From positions 81,689 through 145,688 of the forward strand of contig JAHEAX010000004.1 of the NCBI GenBank assembly GCA_024642525.1: a stretch of 64,000 nt of DNA. The letters are read 5' to 3'. The position numbers were made by a program, and so were the translations under genes. Position 1 is the stretch's first letter; every line of letters starts with the position of its first letter. Of the stretch, positions 8,759-21,864 are shown piece by piece. Source of the DNA: Erythrobacteraceae bacterium. Its GTDB lineage: Bacteria > Pseudomonadota > Alphaproteobacteria > Sphingomonadales > Sphingomonadaceae. The notes beneath the pieces are model-generated. The model was not told the origin of the DNA. It worked only from the letters and a program-made list of their open reading frames with translations, and did not search any database.

Positions 8759-9067
8759 TTAGTCCAGGATATCTGAGGTGGTTGTACTGTTTACGGGTGC
8801 TATGGCGGTTTGGCCCTGCTGGTCAAGCGTGCGATAAAAAGATTGCGCCTCTGCAGGTGGCCCGCGCCGTGTGGGCAAGGCCAGAAGTTCAATAACCCGC
8901 ACACCATCACCCCATGGGAAGGTCAGCACATCGCCCGCTTCAACCGGCTGGCTCGCACGGCAAACGCGCACGCCGTTGCGGCGGATGTGGCCTTCGTCGA
9001 TCAGTCGGTGTGACAGGCTGCGGGTGCGCGCGAAGCGCAGGAAACAGAACAGCCTGTCGATCCGCAT
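8759..9067 (-). CDS. S4-domain RNA-binding protein (Hsp15-like)
   Basis: A 102-residue protein with one S4 RNA-binding domain at residues 1-55: MRIDRLFCFLRFARTRSLS, then DEGHIRRNGVRV. E. coli Hsp15 uses this fold to bind 50S subunits carrying stalled nascent chains. I start at the ATG at 9067; two further codons up to a TTG at 9073 are possible. It begins 13 bases after the helicase stop and is followed closely by fdxA, which gives a three-gene operon. Confidence 0.83.
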   Translation of the reverse strand: MRIDRLFCFLRFARTRSLSHRLIDEGHIRRNGVRVCRASQPVEAGDVLTFPWGDGVRVIELLALPTRRGPPAEAQSFYRTLDQQGQTAIAPVNSTTTSDILD

Positions 9068-9080
9068 TCCCAAGCGCGCC

Positions 9081-11792
9081 CTACCTCAGCAAATCTGCCA
9101 GACCGGCAAATGCCTTGCCTGTTGCCGGTGCGTTGACCGGCGGTTTTGCGGGCCTTTCCCGTTGCGGGGAACCGGCCCGATGGTCCTTGCCCGACGATTT
9201 GCGGCCAGTTGGCTTTCCGCCAGTCTTGCCACCGGCCTTGCGCCGGCCTTTTTGGTCGGCGCGGGTATCCGGCTTGCCATCGGACTTGCGCGGGCCGCGT
9301 TGTGACGGGCGCCATTCCCACATATCGGGTGCTGGCGGGCCAGACGCGCCTTCGGGCAACGGTTTTGGCGAAAATGACCGGAAGCCTGCAACACCCAGAA
9401 GCCGCATATAGCTTTCCGGCGTGAGGCCCGTTGAAATGGCGAGAGACGGGTCAATCGCGAACTTCCGCTTCCCGCTCTTGCTGCGTGCATCATGCGCGGC
9501 GCGGAACAGTTTTTCCGCAATATCGATGCGGACAGCCTGTTTCCCCGCGTGGCGATAGCCAGATGGCAATTGGGATGCACCTTCGATTACCGGCACCATC
9601 GCTTGTTGCAGGGGGCGCCGGTCGCGGCCAAGGGCATGCAGCATCTGGCGCGGTGCGGGCTTCAGCAGGGCCGCTGCGAAAATGTCCAGCGCACCAAATG
9701 TGACGCCAAGCCGGCGCAGGAAAGGCCTGGTTTCCTTGGGCAAGTGTTCCAGCCCGGCCTGCTCGCGCGTGACATGGCCGTGCCCTGCAATCAGCGACAG
9801 CAACAGTGCGCGCGCTTCGGAACCAGCGGCCGGGTCGCGCGATGCTTCTTCAAGCTTTGCCAGCGGTTCCAGCGGCGCAGCCTGCCTGGAAATCCAGCTT
9901 TCCAGCGCCGTTGCCAGCCGTGCTTTCGCGGCTTCGGGCAGGACATTCACCTCGCGGGACGGCTGGATGCGCGGCGTGGCAGTGCCGGCGGTTGCTTCCA
10001 GTTCGGCAATACGCTCGCCTTCCCACCAGATGCCGCCCATATCTATGGTGACACCGGCGAATGCCGAATCCACCAATGCATCGGCGCGCTGCGTCAGGAT
10101 GCGCGGCAGGGCTTTTTCGCCTGCCGCCAACAGCATTTTGCGGTCAGCATGGCTGGCCTGATGGTCCACCGCAAAGCGGAACCCCTTGACCGTGCCAATC
10201 GGCTCATCTTCCACCAGCATGGCACCATCATCCGATAGTGTAACGGGCAGCAGTGACGCGTCCTGTCCCAGCGTTTTCATCAGGATTGCAGTCCTCCGGT
10301 TCACGAATCTCTCAGTCAGACGGCCATGCAGTGCATCGGAAAGCCGGGCTTCCACCGCACGGGCGCGCGCTGCCATCTCGTCGCGGGCCAGAACCCAGTC
10401 TGGCCGCTGGCATATATAGGACCAGCTGCGGATCGCGGCGATCCGGCCCTGTAGCGTGTGAATGTCGCCCTGAACATTGTCCAGTTCCGAAATTCGGGCC
10501 GCGACATAATCCGCGCCGATATATCCGCCATGCAAATCCTGCCACAGGCGCGCGACGAACCGACTGTGCGTGTCTGCCCCCTGTTGCCTGAAATCCGGCA
10601 GCGAACAGACATCCCAGAAGCGCCTGACATTGGCCCTTCCGCGAATTTCATCGGACCAGGGTTCTTCCGCCAGCCGCTTGAGCACGGCGAGATCGATTGC
10701 TTCTGGTGCAAGGGTCAGCACCGGGTCCAGCGGCGGGGCTTCCAGGTCGCCGATCAACATTGCCAGACTGTCAAACCGCGGCTGTGCGTCACGCCAGAAC
10801 AGCTTGGTGACAGGAGCGAAGCGGTGTTCTTCCACCGCGTAGATTTCTTCTTCGGTAAATTCGGGACTTTCGGCTTGCTGCCCGCCCATGCCCGATAATG
10901 TACCGAAAGTGCCATCCCGCTGATGGCGACCTGCGCGCCCGGCAATCTGCGCCATTTCTGACGGGAATAGCCGCCGCTGGCGAACCCCGTCAAACTTGGT
11001 GAGCGATGCAAAGGCGACGTGATTGATATCGAGATTGAGGCCCATGCCAATGGCATCGGTGGCGACGATATAGTCCACCTGGCCCGACTGGAACAATTCG
11101 ACCTGCCGGTTGCGCGTATCGGGGCTGAGCGCGCCCATCACGATGGCAGACCCGCCACGGAACCGGCGCAGCATTTCGGCCACTGCATAAACCTGCTCTG
11201 CCGAAAAGGCGACAATCGCACTGCGCGGCGGCAGGCGGGATAATTTGCGCGGGCCAATATGGCTGAGGGTAGAAAATCGCGGACGCTGGATAATCTCCGC
11301 TTCGGGAAGAAGGGCGCGCACCATCGGTTCCAGCGTTGCAGCACCCAGCAGCATGGTTTCATCACGCCCGCGCGCATTCAGCAGCCGGTCGGTGAAAATA
11401 TGGCCACGTTCGCGGTTCGCGCCCAGCTGCGCTTCATCAATCGCCACAAAAGACGGCGGCTGGTCCTTGAACGCGCTTCCAACATTTCCGCTTTTTGCAG
11501 GGCCGAATACCGGCATCGCTTCGGCGGTGCAGCACATATAGCGCGCATTGGGCGGTTCGATCCGCTCTTCGCCAGTGATCAGCGCCACCTGCGCTTCGCC
11601 CTTGATGGCGCAGACACGGTCATACACTTCGCGGGCCAGCAGGCGCAGCGGAAAGCCGATTGCCCCGCTCGAATGCCCGCACATCCGTTCAATCGCCAAG
11701 TGGGTCTTGCCGGTGTTGGTCGGTCCCAGGACCGCCTTGATGGTTGAATCTTCAGAGTGTCGGCGGGTCACATGGGGAATGTGGCATCGCAC
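9081..11792 (-). CDS. SUV3-like NTP-dependent RNA/DNA helicase
   Basis: A 903-residue superfamily-2 helicase. The Walker A motif GPTNTGKT is at residues 23-30 and DEAQ at 119-122. The second RecA domain carries SDTRNRQVELF-like and QIAGRAGRHQRDG motifs, as in mitochondrial SUV3. SUV3 unwinds structured RNA for degradation; the bacterial role is inferred. The last roughly 90 residues are strongly basic and low complexity (KGRRKAGGKTGGKPTGRKS), likely a flexible nucleic-acid-binding tail. The short lead before Walker A fits the chosen start. It is the first gene of the operon helicase > S4 protein > fdxA. Confidence 0.87.
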   Translation of the reverse strand: MRCHIPHVTRRHSEDSTIKAVLGPTNTGKTHLAIERMCGHSSGAIGFPLRLLAREVYDRVCAIKGEAQVALITGEERIEPPNARYMCCTAEAMPVFGPAKSGNVGSAFKDQPPSFVAIDEAQLGANRERGHIFTDRLLNARGRDETMLLGAATLEPMVRALLPEAEIIQRPRFSTLSHIGPRKLSRLPPRSAIVAFSAEQVYAVAEMLRRFRGGSAIVMGALSPDTRNRQVELFQSGQVDYIVATDAIGMGLNLDINHVAFASLTKFDGVRQRRLFPSEMAQIAGRAGRHQRDGTFGTLSGMGGQQAESPEFTEEEIYAVEEHRFAPVTKLFWRDAQPRFDSLAMLIGDLEAPPLDPVLTLAPEAIDLAVLKRLAEEPWSDEIRGRANVRRFWDVCSLPDFRQQGADTHSRFVARLWQDLHGGYIGADYVAARISELDNVQGDIHTLQGRIAAIRSWSYICQRPDWVLARDEMAARARAVEARLSDALHGRLTERFVNRRTAILMKTLGQDASLLPVTLSDDGAMLVEDEPIGTVKGFRFAVDHQASHADRKMLLAAGEKALPRILTQRADALVDSAFAGVTIDMGGIWWEGERIAELEATAGTATPRIQPSREVNVLPEAAKARLATALESWISRQAAPLEPLAKLEEASRDPAAGSEARALLLSLIAGHGHVTREQAGLEHLPKETRPFLRRLGVTFGALDIFAAALLKPAPRQMLHALGRDRRPLQQAMVPVIEGASQLPSGYRHAGKQAVRIDIAEKLFRAAHDARSKSGKRKFAIDPSLAISTGLTPESYMRLLGVAGFRSFSPKPLPEGASGPPAPDMWEWRPSQRGPRKSDGKPDTRADQKGRRKAGGKTGGKPTGRKSSGKDHRAGSPQRERPAKPPVNAPATGKAFAGLADLLR

Positions 11793-11862
11793 CGGGGCTT
11801 GGACAAGCTCTTGTCCTTCCCCGTCAACAGCTTGTCCGATCGCAGATGCAAATCATCGCAGC

Positions 11863-11878
11863 TTAAATGGACATTAAC
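11863..11878. promoter_or_regulatory. CtrA-type motif TTAA-N7-TTAA at the start of an M23 peptidase gene
   Basis: TTAA at 11863-11866, seven bases, then TTAAC at 11874-11878. This is the spacing of the full CtrA binding site known from Caulobacter. It overlaps the first predicted codon of the peptidase gene. A second codon choice further down would put it upstream as a true operator. It is a match by eye only. Confidence 0.3.
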
Positions 11879-13612
11879 TTTAAAAGTGCAGGAAATCCGG
11901 CAAAGAGCGTTACGGGATCAGATAGTGGCGGCTTTAGGCGGCCAAAACAGGAGGGCGCGCTGGATAATCCGCGCGAAATGGACGGGAATTCGGCTGACGG
12001 TGCAGATGTTTCTGCCACTGTTGCCCTATCGCACGCCCAGATCCTGTTTGACGATCACAGCACCGCCAAAGCCGCATCTCACGGCGCCGACGCAAGACAG
12101 CTGGTGCTGCAACGCGCCCGCAGCCTGACCGAAAAGTTCGAGGAATGGCGTTTTGCCGCGTCACAGCGGCTGGAAAAAATCGACATTGCGCCTGATCTTG
12201 CAGACAAGATCGGCAGCCGCCGCTGGTTCCGAGGTGTTGGCACCTTGCTGGGCCTATCGGCGATAGCGCTGGCTTTCTGGCCGGATTTCGCGCCGCTGGA
12301 AGCAGCACCTGCGATGGCTTTGGACGAACAGGCGCGCGATGAATTTCGCAGCCAGATGATCCTGCCGCTGGCGCTGGGTAGCGACAGCGGGCGCCACATG
12401 GGCGCGACCGATGCCGTGGTGCCGCTGCGTTCTGCCCCTGAAAGGCCGCAGATCGAATTGCTGGCAACGCTGGTCAGCGGCGACAGTTTTGGCCGGATGT
12501 TGCAACGCGCAGGCGTAGGTTCTGCCGATGCAGCACGGGTTGGCGAGCTGGTTGCCCGCACAATGCCGCTATCGGACATAGAGCCTGGCACGCAGGTGGA
12601 TATCACGCTGGGCCGGCGGCCATCACCCGGTTCGCCACGCCCGCTCGATGCGCTTGCGTTTCGCGCGCGCTTCGATCTGGAACTGGGCATCGAACGCAAT
12701 GGCGGAACGCTTGCGTTGCAGCGAAAGCCGATCCGCGTGGACGAAACCCCACTGCGGATCCGGGGTATTGTGGGCCAGAGCCTTTATCGTTCCGCCCGTG
12801 CGGCTGGTGCGCCGGCCAGCGCCGTGCAGCAATATCTCAAGACTCTGGGCGAACAGGTTGACCTGGACCGCGCGGTTGGCGCGAATGACACGTTCGACAT
12901 CATCATCGCCCACAAGCGCGCAGCCACTGGCGAACGCCAGGCGGGGCAGTTGCTCTATGCCGGTATCGAGCGCAGCGGGCAGCAAGCCACGCAATTGATG
13001 CGCTGGGGCAAGGAAGGCCGGTTTTTCGAAGCATCGGGTGTTGGCGAACAGCGCGCCGGGCTGGTTGCGCCGGTGCCGGGCAGCATTTCGTCCCGCTTCG
13101 GTATGCGCCGCCATCCCATTCTGGGTTATCGCCGGATGCATTCCGGCATGGATTTCCGCGCCAATTACGGCACGCCGATTGTGGCCGTTACAGATGGTAA
13201 CGTCAGCGGTGCGGGCCGCATGGGCGGCTGCGGCAATGCAGTCAGGCTGAGCCATGGCGGAGGCCTGCAAACGCGGTATTGCCACATGAGCCGGATCGCA
13301 GTGCGCGGCGGACAATCGGTCCGACGCGGGCAGGTGATCGGCTATGTCGGTTCCACCGGCCTTTCGACCGGCGCGCATCTTCATTACGAAATGTATCGTT
13401 CTGGCCGCGCGGTTGACCCGGCATCGGTTCGCTTCGTTACGCGGGCGCAGCTTTCGGGCGCTGAATTGCAGCAATTCCGCGAAACACTGGCCAAATTGCG
13501 CACGGTTGAACCCGGCGCTGCGCTTGCCTCGATGACGCCTGAGCCGAACGAAGTAGACAATGCGCCGGTCCGCGAAATCGACAAGGTGGAACAGCCCAAG
13601 AAAATCGGCTGA
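11867..13612 (+). CDS. Membrane-anchored M23 (LytM) peptidoglycan endopeptidase
   Basis: A 581-residue cell-envelope peptidase. A cytoplasmic N-terminus of about 120 residues precedes one membrane segment (GVGTLLGLSAIALAFWP, about residues 123-140). A long periplasmic region follows, then a C-terminal M23 domain. Catalytic zinc ligands are present: His425 and Asp429 in HSGMDF, and His504-Leu-His506 in AHLHYE. The domain begins SRFGMRRHPILGYRRMH, so it should be an active cross-link hydrolase. Start uncertain: ATG 11867 has no clear ribosome site and overlaps a CtrA-like motif, and ATG 11978 is an alternative. The gene is divergent from the helicase. Confidence 0.85.
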   Translation: MDINFKSAGNPAKSVTGSDSGGFRRPKQEGALDNPREMDGNSADGADVSATVALSHAQILFDDHSTAKAASHGADARQLVLQRARSLTEKFEEWRFAASQRLEKIDIAPDLADKIGSRRWFRGVGTLLGLSAIALAFWPDFAPLEAAPAMALDEQARDEFRSQMILPLALGSDSGRHMGATDAVVPLRSAPERPQIELLATLVSGDSFGRMLQRAGVGSADAARVGELVARTMPLSDIEPGTQVDITLGRRPSPGSPRPLDALAFRARFDLELGIERNGGTLALQRKPIRVDETPLRIRGIVGQSLYRSARAAGAPASAVQQYLKTLGEQVDLDRAVGANDTFDIIIAHKRAATGERQAGQLLYAGIERSGQQATQLMRWGKEGRFFEASGVGEQRAGLVAPVPGSISSRFGMRRHPILGYRRMHSGMDFRANYGTPIVAVTDGNVSGAGRMGGCGNAVRLSHGGGLQTRYCHMSRIAVRGGQSVRRGQVIGYVGSTGLSTGAHLHYEMYRSGRAVDPASVRFVTRAQLSGAELQQFRETLAKLRTVEPGAALASMTPEPNEVDNAPVREIDKVEQPKKIG

Positions 13613-13632
13613 TTGAATTTTATCGTAATTAA

Positions 13633-15219
<1,587 letters not shown>

Positions 15220-15223
<4 letters not shown>

Positions 15224-15813
15224 CAACACCATCTGGAAACAGGCCGGGTGTCACCATCATCCCGATTCACGGCAAAAGCCCGCGCATCCATGACAGCGCC
15301 TTTATCGCGCCGGGCTGCCGCATCATCGGGGACGTGGAGATCGGCGCGGATTCCAGCATCTGGTATAATTGCGTGCTGCGCGCCGATGTCAGCCGCATCG
15401 TCATTGGCCAGCGCAGCAATATCCAGGACGGCAGCGTGGTCCATTGCGACCCTGCGCGCCCCGGCGATGAAGATGGCTCGCCCTGTATCATTGGTGATGA
15501 CGTGCTGGTTGGCCATCTGGCCATGGTCCACGGCTGCATCATTGAAGACCGCGGCTTCATGGGGTTGGGCGCGATTGCCATGAACAAGGCGCGCATTGGT
15601 TCCGATGCCATGCTGGCAGCAGGCGCGATGCTGACCGAAGGCAAGATCATGGAGGCACGCAGCCTGTGGGGCGGCCGGCCGGCGCGGTTCATGCGCGAAT
15701 TGAACGATGCGGCGATTGCCGGAATGCGCATGGGTGTTGCCCATTATGCCGAAAATGCGCGCCATCACGGCGCAGCAGTGGATGCAGCGGGCCTTGGCGC
15801 GGCCGAAGACTGA
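15220..15813 (+). CDS. Gamma-carbonic-anhydrase-like hexapeptide protein
   Basis: A 197-residue left-handed beta-helix protein. The start is ATG 15220, overlapping the stop of the GNAT gene (ATGA); an earlier in-frame codon at 15166 lies deep in that gene. Potential zinc histidines are in VVHCDP and GHLAMVHGC, as in gamma-class carbonic anhydrases and CaiE/PaaY-like proteins. The usual gamma-CA region is interrupted here by a short insert (PARPGDEDGSPC). Whether it hydrates CO2 cannot be told from sequence. Confidence 0.85.
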
Positions 15814-15835
15814 TTTCCCCCCGCCCGATGCCCTG

Positions 15836-16075
15836 ATGGCGGTGCTGGATGATGACGGAAAATTCGCGGTTCGGGTCACCCCCGGCGCCCGGGAAGAAGC
15901 CATCTCGGTGTCAGGTGGCAAGCTGCAGGTAAAGGTGCGCGCCCGGCCTGCCGATGGCGAAGCCAATGCAGCAGTATTGAAATTGCTCGCAAAATCACTC
16001 GGAGTTTCGACGTCACGGCTTCGCATGTTGCGCGGCGCAACCGGGCGCGAGAAGCAGTTTCAGCTTTCGGACTGA
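15836..16075 (+). CDS. DUF167 (YggU) family protein
   Basis: A 79-residue small protein with the DUF167 hallmarks RVTPGAREEAI, VRARPADGEANAAVLKLLA and LLAKSLGVS. The family is of unknown function. I start at ATG 15836, which begins the fold; the frame is open further up, into the preceding gene, and a start overlapping that gene's end is possible. The 3' end overlaps the convergent membrane-protein gene by 16 bases. Confidence 0.82.
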   Translation: MAVLDDDGKFAVRVTPGAREEAISVSGGKLQVKVRARPADGEANAAVLKLLAKSLGVSTSRLRMLRGATGREKQFQLSD

Positions 16076-16713
16076 GCAGTTCGGCTTTCGATCCACCTGG
16101 CAAAACCAGTCAGCCCCGTGCACCACACAGCAGCCATACCAAGTGCAGCTTCCGGCGCGGCATGATAGGCCGCAGCACCGGCAATGGCCCCGCCGATGAG
16201 GCCCAGCCACAGGAATATTGTCGCGGCCCAGCCCGCTAGAGCCCGTCCCTGCAAGGCTGCGGCGATGGCTTGTCCGATGCGCACTAGGCTGCCGGTCATA
16301 TAGGTCACCCCAACAGTCACTTCGCCTCCCTGGCGAAAGCAATTGTTCAACGCGCCCATCGCCAGAACCAGACAGATCATCATCATGGTGATGGAACTGT
16401 TTTGCCGTGCCAATGCCGCGGCGCATATCAGGAAGGCGGAAAGCGCAAGCACTGCGGTCTTGCGCCAGCGGCCGGCATGATCGGACACTATCGCGCCTAT
16501 CGTCACGCCTGTGACGAACCCTCCAATCAGGCCAAGGGGCACCAGTGCATGCGCGGCATCTGTCGTAATATCGACCGCCAGCCGTGTGGTGTTGCCTGAC
16601 ATGAAGGAAACAAAATAACGGTCCGCAGCCAGAAAGCCGGATGCATCGACAAATCCTGCCAATGCGGCAATTGCGATGGCGAGCAATCGGCGGGATCGAT
16701 CATACCTTGTCAT
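16060..16713 (-). CDS. YoaK/DUF1275 family membrane protein
   Basis: A 217-residue protein with about six membrane helices. It carries the family signature GFVDASGFLAADRYFVSFMSGN (about residues 20-41) and a later GVTYMTGSLVRIGQ repeat-like copy. DUF1275 proteins are predicted small-molecule transporters without a known substrate. A GTG seven codons upstream (16734) is an alternative start, and neither has a strong ribosome site. Its end overlaps the DUF167 gene tail to tail. Confidence 0.8.
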   Translation of the reverse strand: MTRYDRSRRLLAIAIAALAGFVDASGFLAADRYFVSFMSGNTTRLAVDITTDAAHALVPLGLIGGFVTGVTIGAIVSDHAGRWRKTAVLALSAFLICAAALARQNSSITMMMICLVLAMGALNNCFRQGGEVTVGVTYMTGSLVRIGQAIAAALQGRALAGWAATIFLWLGLIGGAIAGAAAYHAAPEAALGMAAVWCTGLTGFARWIESRTAQSES

Positions 16714-16767
16714 GGTGCATGATGCAGAAAACACCTCGCGGCCGCCAAGGCAAGCGTTCGTTGAGCG

Positions 16768-18390
16768 CTAGTCCCTGATGAGGGCTTCCAACGCGGTCAT
16801 GCGGTCTGCCTCATGCGCGGGCTTGTCCCACCTGATCCGGTGAATGCGCGGGAAACGCATGGCGAGGCCGGATTTGTGCCGTTTGCTCTGGTGAACGGAA
16901 TCGAATGCCACTTCAAAAACCAGGCTCTTATCCGTTTCGCGCACTGGGCCGAACCTGTTCAGTGTGTTCTGGCGCACATGGCGGTCGATCTTTTTCAGTT
17001 CTTCGTCGGTAAAGCCGGAATAGGCTTTGCCTACCGGCAGCAACTCCGCACCTGCATCGGGGTCACCGTTCCAGCAGCCAAAAGTATAGTCGGAATAGAA
17101 GCTGGACCGTTTGCCGCTGCCGCGCTGGGCATACATCAGCACGCAGTCAATCAGCAGCGGGTCGCGTTTCCATTTATACCACATCCCTGCCTTGCGACCG
17201 GCGACATAGGGCGCATCGCGGCGCTTCAGCATCAGCCCTTCAATTGCATCGTCGCGCGCAGATGCCCGAATTTCCGCAAGCTGGTCGAAATCGCCAGCTT
17301 CGACGATCTGCGAAAGGTCGAAATGACTGTCGGGCAGGCGGGGGATGAAGCGTTCAAGATGCCCGCGCCGGTCAGACCACGGCAAAGTGCGCAAATCCTC
17401 GCCTTCGATCGCCAACGCATCATACAACCGCACGAAAGCGGGCGCTTCGCTCAGCATCTTCTTGCTTACCGTCTTTCGGCCAAGGCGCTGCTGCAAGGCA
17501 TTGAAACTGGCGGCCCCGCCTTGAGTCCTGTCATTCTGCACGCCGCCCTGCGTGCTGCCGCGCACCAGCAATTCCCCATCCAGCACGGCCGGAATGGCCA
17601 GCGCGTCCAGCAATTCGGGGAATGTCGCGGAGATATCGTCGCCGGAACGCGAATAGAGCCGGGTTTCGCCGCCGTTTTCATTGGCCACGTGAACCAGCTG
17701 CACTCTGATGCCGTCCCATTTCCACTCGGCAGCATAATCATCCATGGAAACCTGTGCATCTTCCAGCGGATGGGCGAGCATGAAGGGCCGGAAAAGCGGC
17801 AGGTTTTCTGTTTCAGGGGGCGCTGCCCCGCCAGCGGCCCAGGCGAAAAGTTCGGCATAGGGCGGCTGGAGGGCGTGCCAATATTCCTCCACCTCATCCA
17901 CACTGACATCGAAAGCCTGCGCGAAGGCGACCTTGCCCAGCCGGGCAGAAATGCCGATCCGCATCGCGCCTGTTGCCAGTTTCAGCAAGGCATAGCGTCC
18001 CGACGGGTCAAGCCGGTCAAGCATCATGGGCAATTCGGTGAGCACGGTTGTCCGCGTCATCGCGCCCAGCAAGGCAACCGCTTCTGCCACACCGGGTGGC
18101 GCCTCGACATCAGACGATGGTTCGGGCCACAGCAGGCTGGCGGTTTCTGCCGTATCGCCTACGAAATCTCGGCTGAGCGACCAGAGGATGGGGTCCACCC
18201 GTTCTTTCATGAGATTGCGGATCGTGCTGGATTTCACGGCCTTGAAATCCATCCCGTCAGTCAGCGCTGCCAGCGCCCACCCGCGGTCAGGGTCAGGTGT
18301 GGCACGCAGATAGTCTGCAATCAGCGCCAGCTTGGCATTGCGGCTGCGGGTATAGACCAGCGCATCGATCAGGGCGGCGAATTCTTCCAC
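16768..18390 (-). CDS. ATP-dependent DNA ligase (LigB/LigC type)
   Basis: A 540-residue ligase that seals nicks with ATP. The N-terminal DNA-binding domain is about residues 1-190. The adenylation motif AEWKWDGIRVQ follows, with nucleophile Lys224. Then come LYSRSGDDIS and DGELLV (motif III region), EGLMLKRRDAPY (motif IV) and WYKWKRDPLLIDC (motif V). The C-terminal OB domain contains FYSDYTFGCW. It starts with GTG immediately after the stop of the exonuclease gene, so the two are one operon. This pair is known from the bacterial ligase-associated DNA damage response set. Its usual helicase and PdeM-type nuclease partners are not in the window. Confidence 0.93.
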   Translation of the reverse strand: MEEFAALIDALVYTRSRNAKLALIADYLRATPDPDRGWALAALTDGMDFKAVKSSTIRNLMKERVDPILWSLSRDFVGDTAETASLLWPEPSSDVEAPPGVAEAVALLGAMTRTTVLTELPMMLDRLDPSGRYALLKLATGAMRIGISARLGKVAFAQAFDVSVDEVEEYWHALQPPYAELFAWAAGGAAPPETENLPLFRPFMLAHPLEDAQVSMDDYAAEWKWDGIRVQLVHVANENGGETRLYSRSGDDISATFPELLDALAIPAVLDGELLVRGSTQGGVQNDRTQGGAASFNALQQRLGRKTVSKKMLSEAPAFVRLYDALAIEGEDLRTLPWSDRRGHLERFIPRLPDSHFDLSQIVEAGDFDQLAEIRASARDDAIEGLMLKRRDAPYVAGRKAGMWYKWKRDPLLIDCVLMYAQRGSGKRSSFYSDYTFGCWNGDPDAGAELLPVGKAYSGFTDEELKKIDRHVRQNTLNRFGPVRETDKSLVFEVAFDSVHQSKRHKSGLAMRFPRIHRIRWDKPAHEADRMTALEALIRD

Positions 18391-19395
18391 CTAATCGTCC
18401 TCGTCATCATAGCCGACCATGGCCAATGCTCGGGCGCGGCGCTGGTGCAGCTGGCACCAGCGTAGCAAAGCTTCCTCGCGGCCATGGGTGATCCAGCTTT
18501 CATGCGGATTTACCTCTTCGATGGTGCGGGTCAGCTCGCCCCAGTCTGCATGGTCGGAAATTATCAGCGGCAATTCGACGTTGCGCTGGCGTGCGCGCTG
18601 GCGCACCCGCATCCATCCGCTTGCCATGGCGGTTATCGGGTCGGGCAACCGCCTGCTCCACCTGTCATTGAGGGCAGATGGCGGGCATACCACGATCGCT
18701 CCTCGCATGGCTTCCTTGTCGTGGTCTGCCACCAGGCGCAGATCGCCCAGCTCCACGCCAAATTCTTCATAGAGGCGGCACATTCTTTCCATCGCGCCAT
18801 GCAGATAGATGGGGGCGCGGTGGCCTGCTGCGCGAAGTTCGGCAATTACGCGCTGCGCCTTGCCCAATGCATAGGCACCCACCAGAACGCAGCATTCGGG
18901 ATTATCGTGCAGCGCCTTCAGCAATTTGCCGACTTCCTCTGCAATAGGCGGGTGCACGAACAGCGGCAGGCCGAATGTCGCCTCGGTAATCAGTATATCG
19001 CACGGCGTAACTTCGAAGGGGAGGCAGGTGGGGTCTGCGCGGCGCTTGTAGTCGCCGGTGACGATCACTTTCTCGCCAGCATGTTCCAGCAGAATCTGGG
19101 CCGAACCCAGCACATGGCCTGCGGGGATGTAGGTGGCATCGACATTGCCGGGCAGGCGGATTGTCTCGCCATAGGAAACTGACGTCGCGCCTTCATCTGT
19201 TGCGTAGCGCAACTTCATGATTCCCAATGTTTCCGGAGTCGCGATTGTCTGGCCGTGCCCGCCGCGTGCATGGTCTGCATGGCCATGCGTCACCAGCGCC
19301 TTGTCCACCGCGCGCGACGGATCGATCCAGCAATCAGCAGGCACTACGTGGATGCCGTGCGGCTCTGGCCGGATCCATGAAAAATCAGCAATCAT
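18391..19395 (-). CDS. Ligase-associated DNA exonuclease (metallo-beta-lactamase/beta-CASP)
   Basis: A 334-residue SNM1/Pso2-like nuclease. The metal-binding motif THGHADHARGGH is at residues 37-48, and GHVLGSAQILLE and VTGDYKR give the next ligands. The beta-CASP part includes TEATFGLP, VGAYALGKAQR and the late SDHADW. These enzymes trim DNA ends, and the family is defined by its neighbour ligase, as here. The stop TAG directly abuts the ligase GTG. The end of clpA lies 72 bases upstream, with a terminator between. Confidence 0.92.
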   Translation of the reverse strand: MIADFSWIRPEPHGIHVVPADCWIDPSRAVDKALVTHGHADHARGGHGQTIATPETLGIMKLRYATDEGATSVSYGETIRLPGNVDATYIPAGHVLGSAQILLEHAGEKVIVTGDYKRRADPTCLPFEVTPCDILITEATFGLPLFVHPPIAEEVGKLLKALHDNPECCVLVGAYALGKAQRVIAELRAAGHRAPIYLHGAMERMCRLYEEFGVELGDLRLVADHDKEAMRGAIVVCPPSALNDRWSRRLPDPITAMASGWMRVRQRARQRNVELPLIISDHADWGELTRTIEEVNPHESWITHGREEALLRWCQLHQRRARALAMVGYDDEDD

Positions 19396-19407
19396 GGTGC
19401 TAGAATG

Positions 19408-19447
19408 AAATCGGGGCGCGAACCGTTCCCGGCCCGCGCCCCGATTT
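19408..19447 (-). terminator. Terminator between clpA and the exonuclease gene
   Basis: A perfect 13-bp inverted repeat (AAATCGGGGCGCG with CGCGCCCCGATTT) with a 14-base loop, 20 bases past the clpA stop. The minus-strand arm ends in TTT and continues CATTCT. The long stem supports termination of clpA, even though the T run is short. Confidence 0.75.
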
Positions 19448-19467
19448 GCTGCATTGCGTAGAAGCGA

Positions 19468-21864
<2,397 letters not shown>

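Noticed and set aside
16813..18465. 550-codon open frame on the plus strand opposite the DNA ligase
   Set aside because: It lies fully antisense to a ligase with all motifs, and its protein has no recognisable domain and the composition of a GC-rich shadow frame.
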